This document shows positions 7,820 through 14,047 of a DNA stretch of 16,526 bases, piece after piece. The number at the start of each line of letters is the position of its first letter. Position 1 is the stretch's first letter. The notes under the pieces are model-generated. The model was given only the letters and a program-made list of their open reading frames with translations. It was not told the origin of the DNA and searched no databases. The position numbers and the translations under genes are program-made. This DNA comes from Nitrospira sp. (GTDB lineage Bacteria; Nitrospirota; Nitrospiria; Nitrospirales; Nitrospiraceae). Location of the stretch: positions 1-16,526 of the forward strand of contig JAKDNQ010000025.1 of NCBI GenBank assembly GCA_030456405.1. Direction: 5' to 3'.

Positions 7820-7834
7820 CCACGAATCCTTCAA
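7806..7834 (-). promoter_or_regulatory. Promoter of the abiEi-abiEii-hsdR operon
   Basis: On the minus strand TTGAAG (7834-7829), a 17-base spacer and TATTAT (7811-7806) make a good sigma-70 match. Transcription would begin near 7799, about 38 bases before the abiEi ATG. The -10 box lies within the distal arm of the operator, so repressor binding would block polymerase directly. Confidence 0.5.
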
Positions 7835-7866
7835 CTACCAATCATATAAGGCCTCCGCTAACCAGC

Positions 7867-8031
7867 TCACACCGCAATCTCGCCGCTCATCAGACGAGGC
7901 AGCAGCAGATTGCGGGCGGCGCGGAGTTTCTGATTTTGATGAAGCAAATTTTCGATTTGCTCAATTAGAAATTGTTCGAGCGCTGCATCGAGGTCGTCGA
8001 CGATTTCTTGGAAGATGAGGTTCGGTATGAT
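7867..8031 (-). pseudogene. 3' remnant of an hsdS specificity gene
   Basis: The minus strand from 8031 to a TGA at 7867 reads 54 codons ending LRAARNLLLPRLMSGEIAV. They are preceded by a leucine-rich coiled stretch (DDLDAALEQFLIEQIENLL). This is the hallmark C-terminal conserved helix and 'LLLPRLxSGEI' end of Type I HsdS subunits. The frame is closed upstream by TAG at 8032-8034, only 45 bases from the end of the module B hsdR. No target-recognition domain remains and there is no plausible start. It is not derived from the hsdS at 11473-12879, whose corresponding end reads RTRLIADVVTGKLDV. It probably marks a recombination scar between two restriction loci. The base composition is AT-richer than the flanking genes. 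Confidence 0.65.
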
Positions 8032-8078
8032 CTACGGAAAATGGTTCCAGACAACTCCCTGCTTGACCAAATGATGCT

Positions 8079-11000
8079 TTAGGGGTTAGCCTCTGGCTTG
8101 CGATACGTCACGTTAAAAATCGTGTCAGAGAGCCACTTTTTGAAGCTATCGTTATCCTGAAACTCCTTGAATAGCTGGGTGTGGTCCGAGAGCAAGTCCG
8201 TCATGACTTTTCGTAGCGCCTTGTCATGTTCGATGCGAGCGTTTTGTTTATCGGAATGCTGCCGGGCGTTTTGATAGGCGCTGTCGGCGGCAACCTTGGC
8301 AGGGATCTCTTCGGTAATCAGCTTGTGCACCCGATCCGAGTCAGTCCAGGGGATGTTGCCGAATTGGTCGTTGAAGGTCTTGAGGATATTGGAGAGCCGG
8401 TCGAGTTCAGGCTCCGGCTTATAGCCGCCACCAGTCGTCGGCACCGGCTCGATTTCCGCATCGGCATCGGGTAACTGGATCTTCATTGCCGCCTTCTTCT
8501 CGACACGATAACTATCCATATCAATCGCTTCGAGAATCCCCTTCGAGAGATCTTCCTCTTTTGGCGCCGGCAGCTTGGGCACAAGGAAGTTTAGGAAGAT
8601 CGACAGCTTCTCCCACTCGGCGTTGGTATAGGGCAGGATCGATGAGAGGAAGCCATAGGCACGCGTGAAGGCCTTGGCTTTACCCTTAAAGGCCACTTGC
8701 CCGTCCTCGTTGAGCTGTTCTTTATAGATCGCGACGCAGGCATCCAAAATTGGATCGAGCTTGTCCCGGTCGGCTCCGTCAAGGTATAGCGCAACAAGCT
8801 GGTCTATCTGCGCCACCGCATAGACTTGATATCCATCGAGTGCGGCTTTCAAATCATGCAGCTTGTTGGGATCGGTCTCTTCGGCAAGGATTGTCGTGCG
8901 GTAGTAGCCAGCAAATGCTTCCTGGATCATCGCGCTGTCGTTCATGAAGTCGAGCACGAACACATCGTGTTTCTGAGGATGAGCGCGATTGAGGCGCGAG
9001 AGTGTCTGCACCGCTTTGATGCCGGAGAGAATCTTGTCCACATACATCGTGTGGAGCAGCGGTTCGTCGTAGCCGGTCTGGAACTTATCGGCACAGATCA
9101 AGAACCGGTAGGGATCTTCTTGTATCTTGTCAACTATCTGGCTCGACGGAAAACCATTGAGCGACGCCTCGGTCACCTTCGAGCCGCCGTACTCATGTTC
9201 GCCCGAGAAGGCAACAATGGCTTTGTGCGGACTTTTGCGCTCGGTCAGATAGTCGCGGAAAGCGTGGTAGTACTGGATGGCCCGATCGATGCCGCTCGTC
9301 ACAACCATTGCGCGTGCCTGCCCACCAATCTTGTTCAGCGCCAGCACCTGTTCGTGGAAGTGATCCACCATGATCTCAGCCTTGAGCCGGATGGCATGGT
9401 CGTGGCTCTCCACATAACGGCGTAGTTTTTTCTTCGCGCGCTTCGTATCGAACTCCGGATCGGCTTCTACCTTCTTTATGAGCTTGTAGTAGCTATCGAC
9501 CGGCGTGTAGTGCTTGAGCACGTCCAGGATGAAGCCTTCTTGGATTGCCTGCTTCATCGTGTAGCTGTGGAACGGTTTGTGTTTCGTTTTTCCGCCTTCG
9601 GCGTATGGCTCTCCAAAGATTTCCAGCGTCTTGTTCTTCGGCGTAGCCGTAAAGGCAAAGTAGCTCGCATTCGGCAGGAGCTTCTTGGCCTCCATGATCC
9701 GGTTGATCTTGTCCTCAGTGGTTTCCTCATCCTCTTCGGCTCCAGCTTCCGAAAGGGCCATGCTGATCGCCGCCGAGGTCTTGCCGCCTTGGCTTGAGTG
9801 AGCCTCGTCGACGATGATCGCAAATCGTTGCCCCCGCTGATCGTTGCCTATCTCCTCCAGGATGAACGGAAACTTTTGCACCGTGGAGATGATGATCTTC
9901 TTGCCGCTCTCGATGAACTTCTTAAGATCGCCGGAGTGCTCCGCATGGCCGACAGTGGCGCCCACCTGGGCAAACTGTTTAATGGTGTCGCGTATTTGTT
10001 TGTCGAGAATCTTCCGATCGGTCACGACGATAATCGAGTCGAACACCGGCGCCTCGTCTTTGCGTAATCCGATGAGTTGATGGCCGAGCCAGGCGATCGA
10101 GTTCGATTTCCCGCTGCCCGCCGAATGCTGGATAAGATAGCGCAGGCCCGCGCCATGCTGACGCGCATCCGCTAAGAGCTTCCGCACCACATCGAGTTGG
10201 TGGTAGCGAGGCCAAATTTGCACGGCCTTCTTCTTGCCGGTCTTCTCGTTTCTCTCCTCGACCACCTGGGCGTAATTCTCGATGACGTCGGTCAGACTCT
10301 CGGGAATGAGGAATCGCTTCCACAGATAGTCGGTCTTGATCCCGTTCGGGTTCGGCGGGTTGCCTGCTCCGTCGTTCCAACCTTGATTGAAGGGAAGGAA
10401 CCACGAGCTTTTTCCCTTCAGATGAGTGCAGAACCGTACCTCGTGATCATCCACGGCGAAATGCACGACGCAGCGCCCGAATTCGAACAGCTTCTCTCGT
10501 GGGTCACGGTCGCGCTTGTATTGCTCCACCGCATCCTCGACGGTCTGTTTGGTCAGACTGTTCTTAAGCTCAAAGGTCGTGATCGGCAAGCCGTTGATGA
10601 AGAGACCAAGGTCTAAAGCGCACTGTGTTTCATCGCGACTGTAGCGAAGTTGCCGGGTAACACTAAATCGGTTAGCCTCGTAAAGCGCCTGTGCCTTTTC
10701 ATTGCCCGCTGATGGCGTGCCGAAGAACAGATCGATATGGTGAGGGCCGTCCTTCACACCGTGGCGGAGCACGTCGATGACACCGCGCTTGGAGACCTCC
10801 CCTTGGAGGCGAGCCAGAAATTTTCGCCTCGGAGGACCGTCATGTTCCAGATCAAGCGCCTCGGCAACCCGTGGTTGGGTCGTGCTTAGGAAAGTGCGGA
10901 GTTGAGTGAGATCGACGCAGAACTCACGGTCATAGTCTTGCGCCTGGCCAAGAATCCAACCTGCTCCGCCATACCGGGCCCGGATGAGCCCGATGCCTTC

Positions 11001-11090
11001 GCCCGACGGCGGCGGCTCGCTCGACGGTTGGCCGGTCATCGCCGCAATGATGAGGCTTTCAAGGCCCTTCTCGCTGGTGTCGGTGTTCAC
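8079..11090 (-). CDS. hsdR: Type I restriction enzyme R subunit (module B), motifs intact
   Basis: Restriction and translocation subunit expected to work with the HsdM and HsdS encoded upstream, cutting DNA that lacks their methylation. The nuclease motif is complete: D160, NG at 166-167 and E174-L-K176. The motor motifs are HSAGSGKS (322-329), DEAH (428-431) and FTATP (480-484), with QTGYDEP and QTLSRLNRAHPQK further on. At 1003 residues it has normal length. It starts at GTG 11090, preceded by AGAGG six bases upstream. It shares little with the module A HsdR outside the motor motifs, so the two are different subfamilies rather than recent duplicates. A 200-base gap with short repeats and a broken gene separates it from hsdS, unlike the 4-nt overlaps in the rest of the operon. 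A remnant hsdS end lies just after its stop. Confidence 0.95.
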   Translation of the reverse strand: MNTDTSEKGLESLIIAAMTGQPSSEPPPSGEGIGLIRARYGGAGWILGQAQDYDREFCVDLTQLRTFLSTTQPRVAEALDLEHDGPPRRKFLARLQGEVSKRGVIDVLRHGVKDGPHHIDLFFGTPSAGNEKAQALYEANRFSVTRQLRYSRDETQCALDLGLFINGLPITTFELKNSLTKQTVEDAVEQYKRDRDPREKLFEFGRCVVHFAVDDHEVRFCTHLKGKSSWFLPFNQGWNDGAGNPPNPNGIKTDYLWKRFLIPESLTDVIENYAQVVEERNEKTGKKKAVQIWPRYHQLDVVRKLLADARQHGAGLRYLIQHSAGSGKSNSIAWLGHQLIGLRKDEAPVFDSIIVVTDRKILDKQIRDTIKQFAQVGATVGHAEHSGDLKKFIESGKKIIISTVQKFPFILEEIGNDQRGQRFAIIVDEAHSSQGGKTSAAISMALSEAGAEEDEETTEDKINRIMEAKKLLPNASYFAFTATPKNKTLEIFGEPYAEGGKTKHKPFHSYTMKQAIQEGFILDVLKHYTPVDSYYKLIKKVEADPEFDTKRAKKKLRRYVESHDHAIRLKAEIMVDHFHEQVLALNKIGGQARAMVVTSGIDRAIQYYHAFRDYLTERKSPHKAIVAFSGEHEYGGSKVTEASLNGFPSSQIVDKIQEDPYRFLICADKFQTGYDEPLLHTMYVDKILSGIKAVQTLSRLNRAHPQKHDVFVLDFMNDSAMIQEAFAGYYRTTILAEETDPNKLHDLKAALDGYQVYAVAQIDQLVALYLDGADRDKLDPILDACVAIYKEQLNEDGQVAFKGKAKAFTRAYGFLSSILPYTNAEWEKLSIFLNFLVPKLPAPKEEDLSKGILEAIDMDSYRVEKKAAMKIQLPDADAEIEPVPTTGGGYKPEPELDRLSNILKTFNDQFGNIPWTDSDRVHKLITEEIPAKVAADSAYQNARQHSDKQNARIEHDKALRKVMTDLLSDHTQLFKEFQDNDSFKKWLSDTIFNVTYRKPEANP

Positions 11091-11102
11091 GAGGAACCTC
11101 TA

Positions 11103-11299
11103 ATCAAGTAACCATCAAGTACCAAGGACCCTCATACCTATTGATTTCAAAGGAGCAGGGCCTTCAGTTCTGCTTATTAGACCTGTTCTAATCAAGCATC
11201 CATCAAGCAACATAAGAAGGATTAGGCTACGCCCTTTCAATATGTTACAAGGAACGGACTGTCGCGAAAGTGCCACCCAAAAGCGAACCATCAAGCAAT
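11103..11299. repeat. Dispersed CTTGATGG-type repeats in the hsdR leader
   Basis: Two 21-bp units, 11103-11123 and 11191-11211, match at 17 of 21 positions. Each contains two CTTGAT cores ten bases apart when read on the minus strand. A third, partial copy (TTGCTTGATGGTT) lies at 11287-11299 and supplies the stop codon of the AlbA_2 relic. Next to the second unit is a perfect dyad, ATTAGA-N5-TCTAAT (11176-11192). Evenly arranged half-sites before hsdR could be regulator binding sites, or the worn ends of a small inserted element. Confidence 0.5.
11212..11240 (-). promoter_or_regulatory. Weak promoter candidate for the module B hsdR
   Basis: On the minus strand TTGAAA (11240-11235) and TCTTAT (11217-11212) are separated by 17 bases. 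The position, about 120 bases before the GTG start, would give hsdR its own transcription now that it is no longer coupled to the genes above. The -10 box has two mismatches. Confidence 0.25.
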
Positions 11300-11476
11300 A
11301 TCTTCCTTGGCCAAAGAGACTGCCGCAGCCGCGTTCGCGAGCGCGGAGATGTACTCGCCGATCTCTGCGAGGTTCAAGTTGTTGGCCTTGAATTCGACCC
11401 ACTCGGTTTCACGAGGCAATGTGCATAGCTCGCGAACCAAATCAACGAGGTAGTCATTGGAACGATCAGCTGTCAC
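11291..11476 (-). pseudogene. Truncated Schlafen/AlbA_2-domain gene
   Basis: The 61 codons read MTADRSNDYLVDLVRELCTL, then PRETEWVEFKANN and IGEYISALANAAA. That is the start of the AlbA_2 (Schlafen-type) proteins often encoded inside Type I restriction operons as putative ATP-binding regulators, several hundred residues long. Here the frame stops 12 residues after the ALANAAA block. Shifting frame at that point gives SLFGQGRYCLMV, which resembles the expected next strand (family pattern L-x-G-K-x-x-x-Y-L-V-W-G), so a frameshift probably came first and deletion followed. No later part of the domain is found before hsdR. It starts at a GTG overlapping the hsdS stop by 4 nt, so the old coupling is preserved. 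A short peptide might still be made but would lack the rest of the domain. Confidence 0.65.
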
Positions 11477-12879
11477 GCCTCGGCCTCCTCGGGCACCGCG
11501 GCGGGGTCCGCGTCTTCGGTTTCTTCGTCACCCTCGGCAAAAGCCTCTGCGCCATCGAGTGGTTCGGGCTCATCAGTTTCTTCAGGCAGCTTGACGGCCG
11601 CTGCTCTCACGTCCAGCTTGCCGGTCACCACATCGGCGATCAGGCGGGTTCGGTATTCGCGAAGGAGGGCGATCTCACAGCGCACCTTGTCGGCAGTCGT
11701 GTCGACCTCCCTGGTCAGCCGTACGATTGCATCAGCAATCGCAGTCTGTTCGCTCGGTGGTGGATAGCACGATGGCATCCGCTTGAAGTCCTCCCAATAC
11801 AGCCGATTGCGATCCTTGACGATGCCTCGGGAATAGCCGTCCACCTCCGCCTTGTACTCGCTGGTCCTGAAGAGCTGTGCGAAGTACCTTGGGTCTGTGC
11901 CGAGAAGCGGTGTTGCCACAACGTAAGCGGGGCTGACTAATCCATCGACTGGCGCAACACCCACAGCCCCCTGCCACATTCGCATCATGTTGTAGGCGAT
12001 GTCGCCAGCACGAGATCGCTTGTACTTCTCTCGGTCCGTCATGACTTGCTTTCGGTCAGGATTTCCCAGATCACGAACCTGAACCCCTGTTCGAAGTGAG
12101 ACCTCGAGGATTGGAAGGTCGCCGAAACCAGTCTCATTTCGTTGTTTGAATAATCGCCCGTTGCGCCTCACCTCCCAATGCTCTGGCATGTCGCCGAGCC
12201 ATTCGACGCCCGAGGGCTTGAGGCGGACGTTGGGCATCGCCTGCCCTGAGCCTGCCTGCGGTGAGCCTGCCGAACCCGTCGAAGGGAGACCGCGAGTGAC
12301 GGCGCGGTGGATGGTGGCCTGCTTCTGCTCCTCCAGCAGTTTGATCAGTTTCTGCTTGGCACGGATGTAGCGACGAATGCGCCGGTCGGCATGTTCCAGA
12401 AAGCGGACGATGGCGGATTGTTCGCTCCGTTCCGCCGGGTATGCCGCCATGCGTCGGTATGCATCCTCTCGATCAAGGCCCGGCACTGCTGAGTCCTTGG
12501 ACACCTCATCGAGCCGCAGCCAGCTGAGAAGGAATGACAACCAGCGCACATCAGCGGCAGTGATGCGGCCATCGACATAGAACGTGGTATCGATTGCAAA
12601 AACGGGTTCGGCTGAGAAGTTCACTTTGCCGAAAGAGCCCTTGCGCCCAATCACGATACAAGGCGCCTTTGTATTCGACGACACATGCGAACCCACTCGC
12701 CCATTGGAGCCAAACACGGGCACCTCTCCGCAGTGCCGTGTTTCCGTTGGCAACGAATCGCCATAGTTGAAACGGCATATGTGCTTCAGCCGCCGTACCT
12801 GCCAATGCTCCGGCACCTCCCCCAGCCACGGCACGCCGGAGTCCTTCATCGCGGGATATGGCTTGAGGTCGGTGATCAT
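11473..12879 (-). CDS. hsdS: Type I restriction-modification specificity subunit
   Basis: Determines the DNA sequence recognised by the HsdM methyltransferase and the HsdR nuclease. It has the classic two-half layout, with two target-recognition domains of different sequence. The first follows WLGEVPEHWQVRRLK (18-32) and the second WLGDMPEHWEVRR (227-239). Each ends in a conserved helical spacer: SEQSAIVRFLEHADRRIRRY (152-171) and SEQTAIADAIVRLTREVDTT (376-395). Two half-sites and therefore a split recognition sequence are expected. Residues about 199-214 (PSTGSAGSPQAGSGQA) are encoded by a palindromic repeat in the central linker. The last 38 residues are very acidic (about 17 Asp/Glu). The ATG at 12879 overlaps the GIY-YIG stop by 4 nt, and its stop overlaps the GTG of the AlbA_2 relic. 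The frame is intact, so I take it to be functional. Confidence 0.93.
   Translation of the reverse strand: MITDLKPYPAMKDSGVPWLGEVPEHWQVRRLKHICRFNYGDSLPTETRHCGEVPVFGSNGRVGSHVSSNTKAPCIVIGRKGSFGKVNFSAEPVFAIDTTFYVDGRITAADVRWLSFLLSWLRLDEVSKDSAVPGLDREDAYRRMAAYPAERSEQSAIVRFLEHADRRIRRYIRAKQKLIKLLEEQKQATIHRAVTRGLPSTGSAGSPQAGSGQAMPNVRLKPSGVEWLGDMPEHWEVRRNGRLFKQRNETGFGDLPILEVSLRTGVQVRDLGNPDRKQVMTDREKYKRSRAGDIAYNMMRMWQGAVGVAPVDGLVSPAYVVATPLLGTDPRYFAQLFRTSEYKAEVDGYSRGIVKDRNRLYWEDFKRMPSCYPPPSEQTAIADAIVRLTREVDTTADKVRCEIALLREYRTRLIADVVTGKLDVRAAAVKLPEETDEPEPLDGAEAFAEGDEETEDADPAAVPEEAEA
12244..12287. repeat. Interspersed repeat inserted in the hsdS linker
   Basis: Read on the minus strand, the segment begins CCCTTCGACGGGTTCGGCAG and continues with AGGCTCA motifs. 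This is the widespread 'CCTTCGACAAGCTCAGG' type of interspersed repeat. TGAGCCTGCC occurs twice in direct orientation (12247-12256 and 12262-12271). It encodes the low-complexity peptide STGSAGSPQAGSGQ between the first-half helix and the second target-recognition domain, where HsdS proteins normally run from AVTRGL directly into NVRLKPSGVEWLG. Confidence 0.72.
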
Positions 12880-13295
12880 GTCCGCTCCCTTCCGTCATTC
12901 CCGCGCAAGCGGGAATCCAGGTTAGCCGAGAGTTTCTGGGTCCCCGCTTTCGCGGGGACGACGCACCCAGGGATCTTCCCGTTCAGGCGGGAATCCATCT
13001 CCTCGCTTTCCGTCAACGAACGCCAAAGGTCCTGCCATTGGGGATTAGTTCTTTCAATCAATTCGATCTTCCATGCCCGATTCCATTTCTTGACCTGCTT
13101 TTCACGACGGATGGCTTCGAGCATGTCGTCATGAAGCTCGAAATACACCAGAGAGCGAACACCGTAGCGCTTCGTAAACCCTTCGACGAGGTCGTTCCGA
13201 TGCTCCCAGATCCGTCTGACCAGGTCGCTCGTCACCCCCGTATACAATGTGCCATTGTGTCGGCTGGCCAACATGTAGACGGCAGGTTGCTTCAT
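12876..13295 (-). CDS. Small GIY-YIG nuclease-domain protein with repeat-encoded tail
   Basis: Single-domain GIY-YIG protein of the COG2827 (YhbQ-like) type, a predicted DNA endonuclease of unknown substrate. VYML (6-9) stands for GIY and LYTGVT (17-22) for YIG. The catalytic Arg lies at 27 or 28 (LVRRIWEH). AIRREKQVKKWNRAWKIELI (61-80) carries the metal-binding Glu and the Asn/Lys cluster. The domain ends near residue 97. Residues about 100-139 (from MDSRLNGKIP to DSRLRGNDGRERT) are the translation of palindromic repeats and are not conserved protein. The gene is coupled at both ends: its ATG overlaps the stop of the truncated DUF1016 gene and its TGA overlaps the hsdS ATG, each by 4 nt. GIY-YIG genes are not standard restriction-operon components; this one is bracketed by inverted repeats and looks inserted. 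Confidence 0.9.
   Translation of the reverse strand: MKQPAVYMLASRHNGTLYTGVTSDLVRRIWEHRNDLVEGFTKRYGVRSLVYFELHDDMLEAIRREKQVKKWNRAWKIELIERTNPQWQDLWRSLTESEEMDSRLNGKIPGCVVPAKAGTQKLSANLDSRLRGNDGRERT
12892..13000. repeat. Cluster of three palindromic repeats at the 3' end of the GIY-YIG gene
   Basis: Three hairpins follow one another. The first is ATTCCCGC-GCAA-GCGGGAAT (12897-12916), the second GTCCCCGC-TTTC-GCGGGGAC (12940-12959), and the third, degraded one TTCCCG-N6-CGGGAA (12976-12993). The first fits ATTCCC-N8-GGGAAT exactly, the consensus of the dRS3 repeats of Neisseria, which serve as prophage integration targets there. All three are translated as the tail of the GIY-YIG protein and end just before its stop. 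Confidence 0.88.
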
Positions 13296-13358
13296 GGGAA
13301 AAGGTCTGGATTCCCGATGGAGCCCGCCCTCGACCCCGCTCGGGGGCGGGAATGACGG
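12892..13358 (-). mobile_element. Candidate repeat-bounded GIY-YIG cassette
   Basis: A 467-bp unit made of one GIY-YIG gene between inverted repeats. The outer 12 bp, CCGTCATTCCCG (12892-12903), is exactly inverted at 13347-13358. The inner 11 bp (12910-12920) is exactly inverted at 13306-13316. It lies within a restriction operon, and the gene on its upstream side is cut off about 50 bases before its border. The arrangement resembles elements in which a nuclease or transposase gene travels with short palindromes, as RAYT/REP units do. I see no clear target-site duplication, and mobility is inference only. Confidence 0.35.
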
Positions 13359-14047
13359 GATTGTCGATCCGACGTCTCTCCTGGGCGCGCAACGCCGGAG
13401 TTTCTCAGCTGCCAGAGCAATCCGTCATGAAGATCGGCTTCGGCATGGCCATCGGGGAGATTGAGAAACTCGACCACGTAGCTGTCTTTGAAGAGGCTCT
13501 GCGCCGAGGGGTGCAACTGTCTCACCGCTGGTGAGACTTTCGTCGGGTTGAGCACGACACGTTCGAAGAGGGCGCCGCGCAATTGCCGCTCCAATTCGCG
13601 CTTCCCCCACTGTTCACGAGCAGCTATGCGAAGGTAGAACTCTCGCTCCGCGGCAATCTTGCATTGGCTTAGAATGATCAGATTGTGAGTCCAGGGCAAT
13701 TGTCGCACCAGTGGTACGACTTTCTTATGCATACGGTAGGTATCATAGAACTGCCTCATCCTAAACAAGTTGGCCCGCGTGAACCCGCGCAAGCCCGGTT
13801 GGGTGCGTGCGAGATAACGGGCCAATTCCTCCACCACCCCATCGCCCCATTCTGCAGACTTCAGCTTACGACTGATGTACTCACCGATCTGCCAATACAG
13901 ACTGACCAGTTCCTGGTTCACCGCCTGGTATGTCCGCTGCTTGGCGGCCTGAATCATGCCGACGATTGCGGCAAAGGAGGCCTCGACTGGAGCCGATGCG
14001 ATAGCATTCCCCGCAACGTTCTTCCGTTTCCGGAGCGGCTTCTTCAC
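13292..14047 (-). pseudogene. DUF1016/YhcG-family gene truncated before its nuclease domain
   Basis: Full-length proteins of this family (about 340-380 residues) have an N-terminal DUF1016 domain and a C-terminal PD-(D/E)xK nuclease. Residues 25-215 match the N-terminal part well: VNQELVSLYWQIGEYISRKL (43-62), GFTRANLFRMRQFYDTY (88-104), LPWTHNLIILSQCK (117-130), REFYLRIAAREQWGKRELERQ (about 135-155), and FKDSYVVEFLNLPDGHAEAD (186-205) followed by LHDGLLWQLR. That last block is where the nuclease domain should begin. Instead the frame runs through about 12 unrelated residues and then through a palindromic repeat, to stop at 251 inside the ATG of the GIY-YIG gene. The nuclease domain is therefore lost and is not found elsewhere in the window. 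The ATG at 14047 overlaps the hsdM stop by 4 nt. A shortened protein could still be made. Confidence 0.8.
13305..13360. repeat. Inverted copy of the ATTCCC-type repeat at the 5' end of the GIY-YIG gene
   Basis: CTGGATTCCCG (13306-13316) and CGGGAATGACGG (13347-13358) are the two arms of a larger palindrome. Its loop is GC-rich and itself partly paired (CCCGCC at 13323-13328 with GGCGGG at 13345-13350). The arms are exact reverse complements of the arms of the first repeat at 12892-12920, so the gene sits between repeats in opposite orientation. The repeat is translated in frame as the tail of the truncated DUF1016 protein (QSRHSRPRAGSRAGSIGNPD). Confidence 0.75.

Noticed and set aside
7791..8018. 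Plus-strand open frame of 75 codons between abiEi and hsdR
   Set aside because: Antisense to the hsdS remnant and to the AbiE operator; no ribosome-binding site.
11115..11402. Minus-strand open frame of 95 codons across the gap before hsdR
   Set aside because: It is the shifted frame of the AlbA_2 relic. Only a short piece (SLFGQGRYCLMV) resembles the domain, and the rest looks random, so I treat it as part of the broken gene.
12892..13000. CRISPR array
   Set aside because: The repeated hairpins differ in sequence, have no regular spacers and no cas genes nearby; they are interspersed palindromes.
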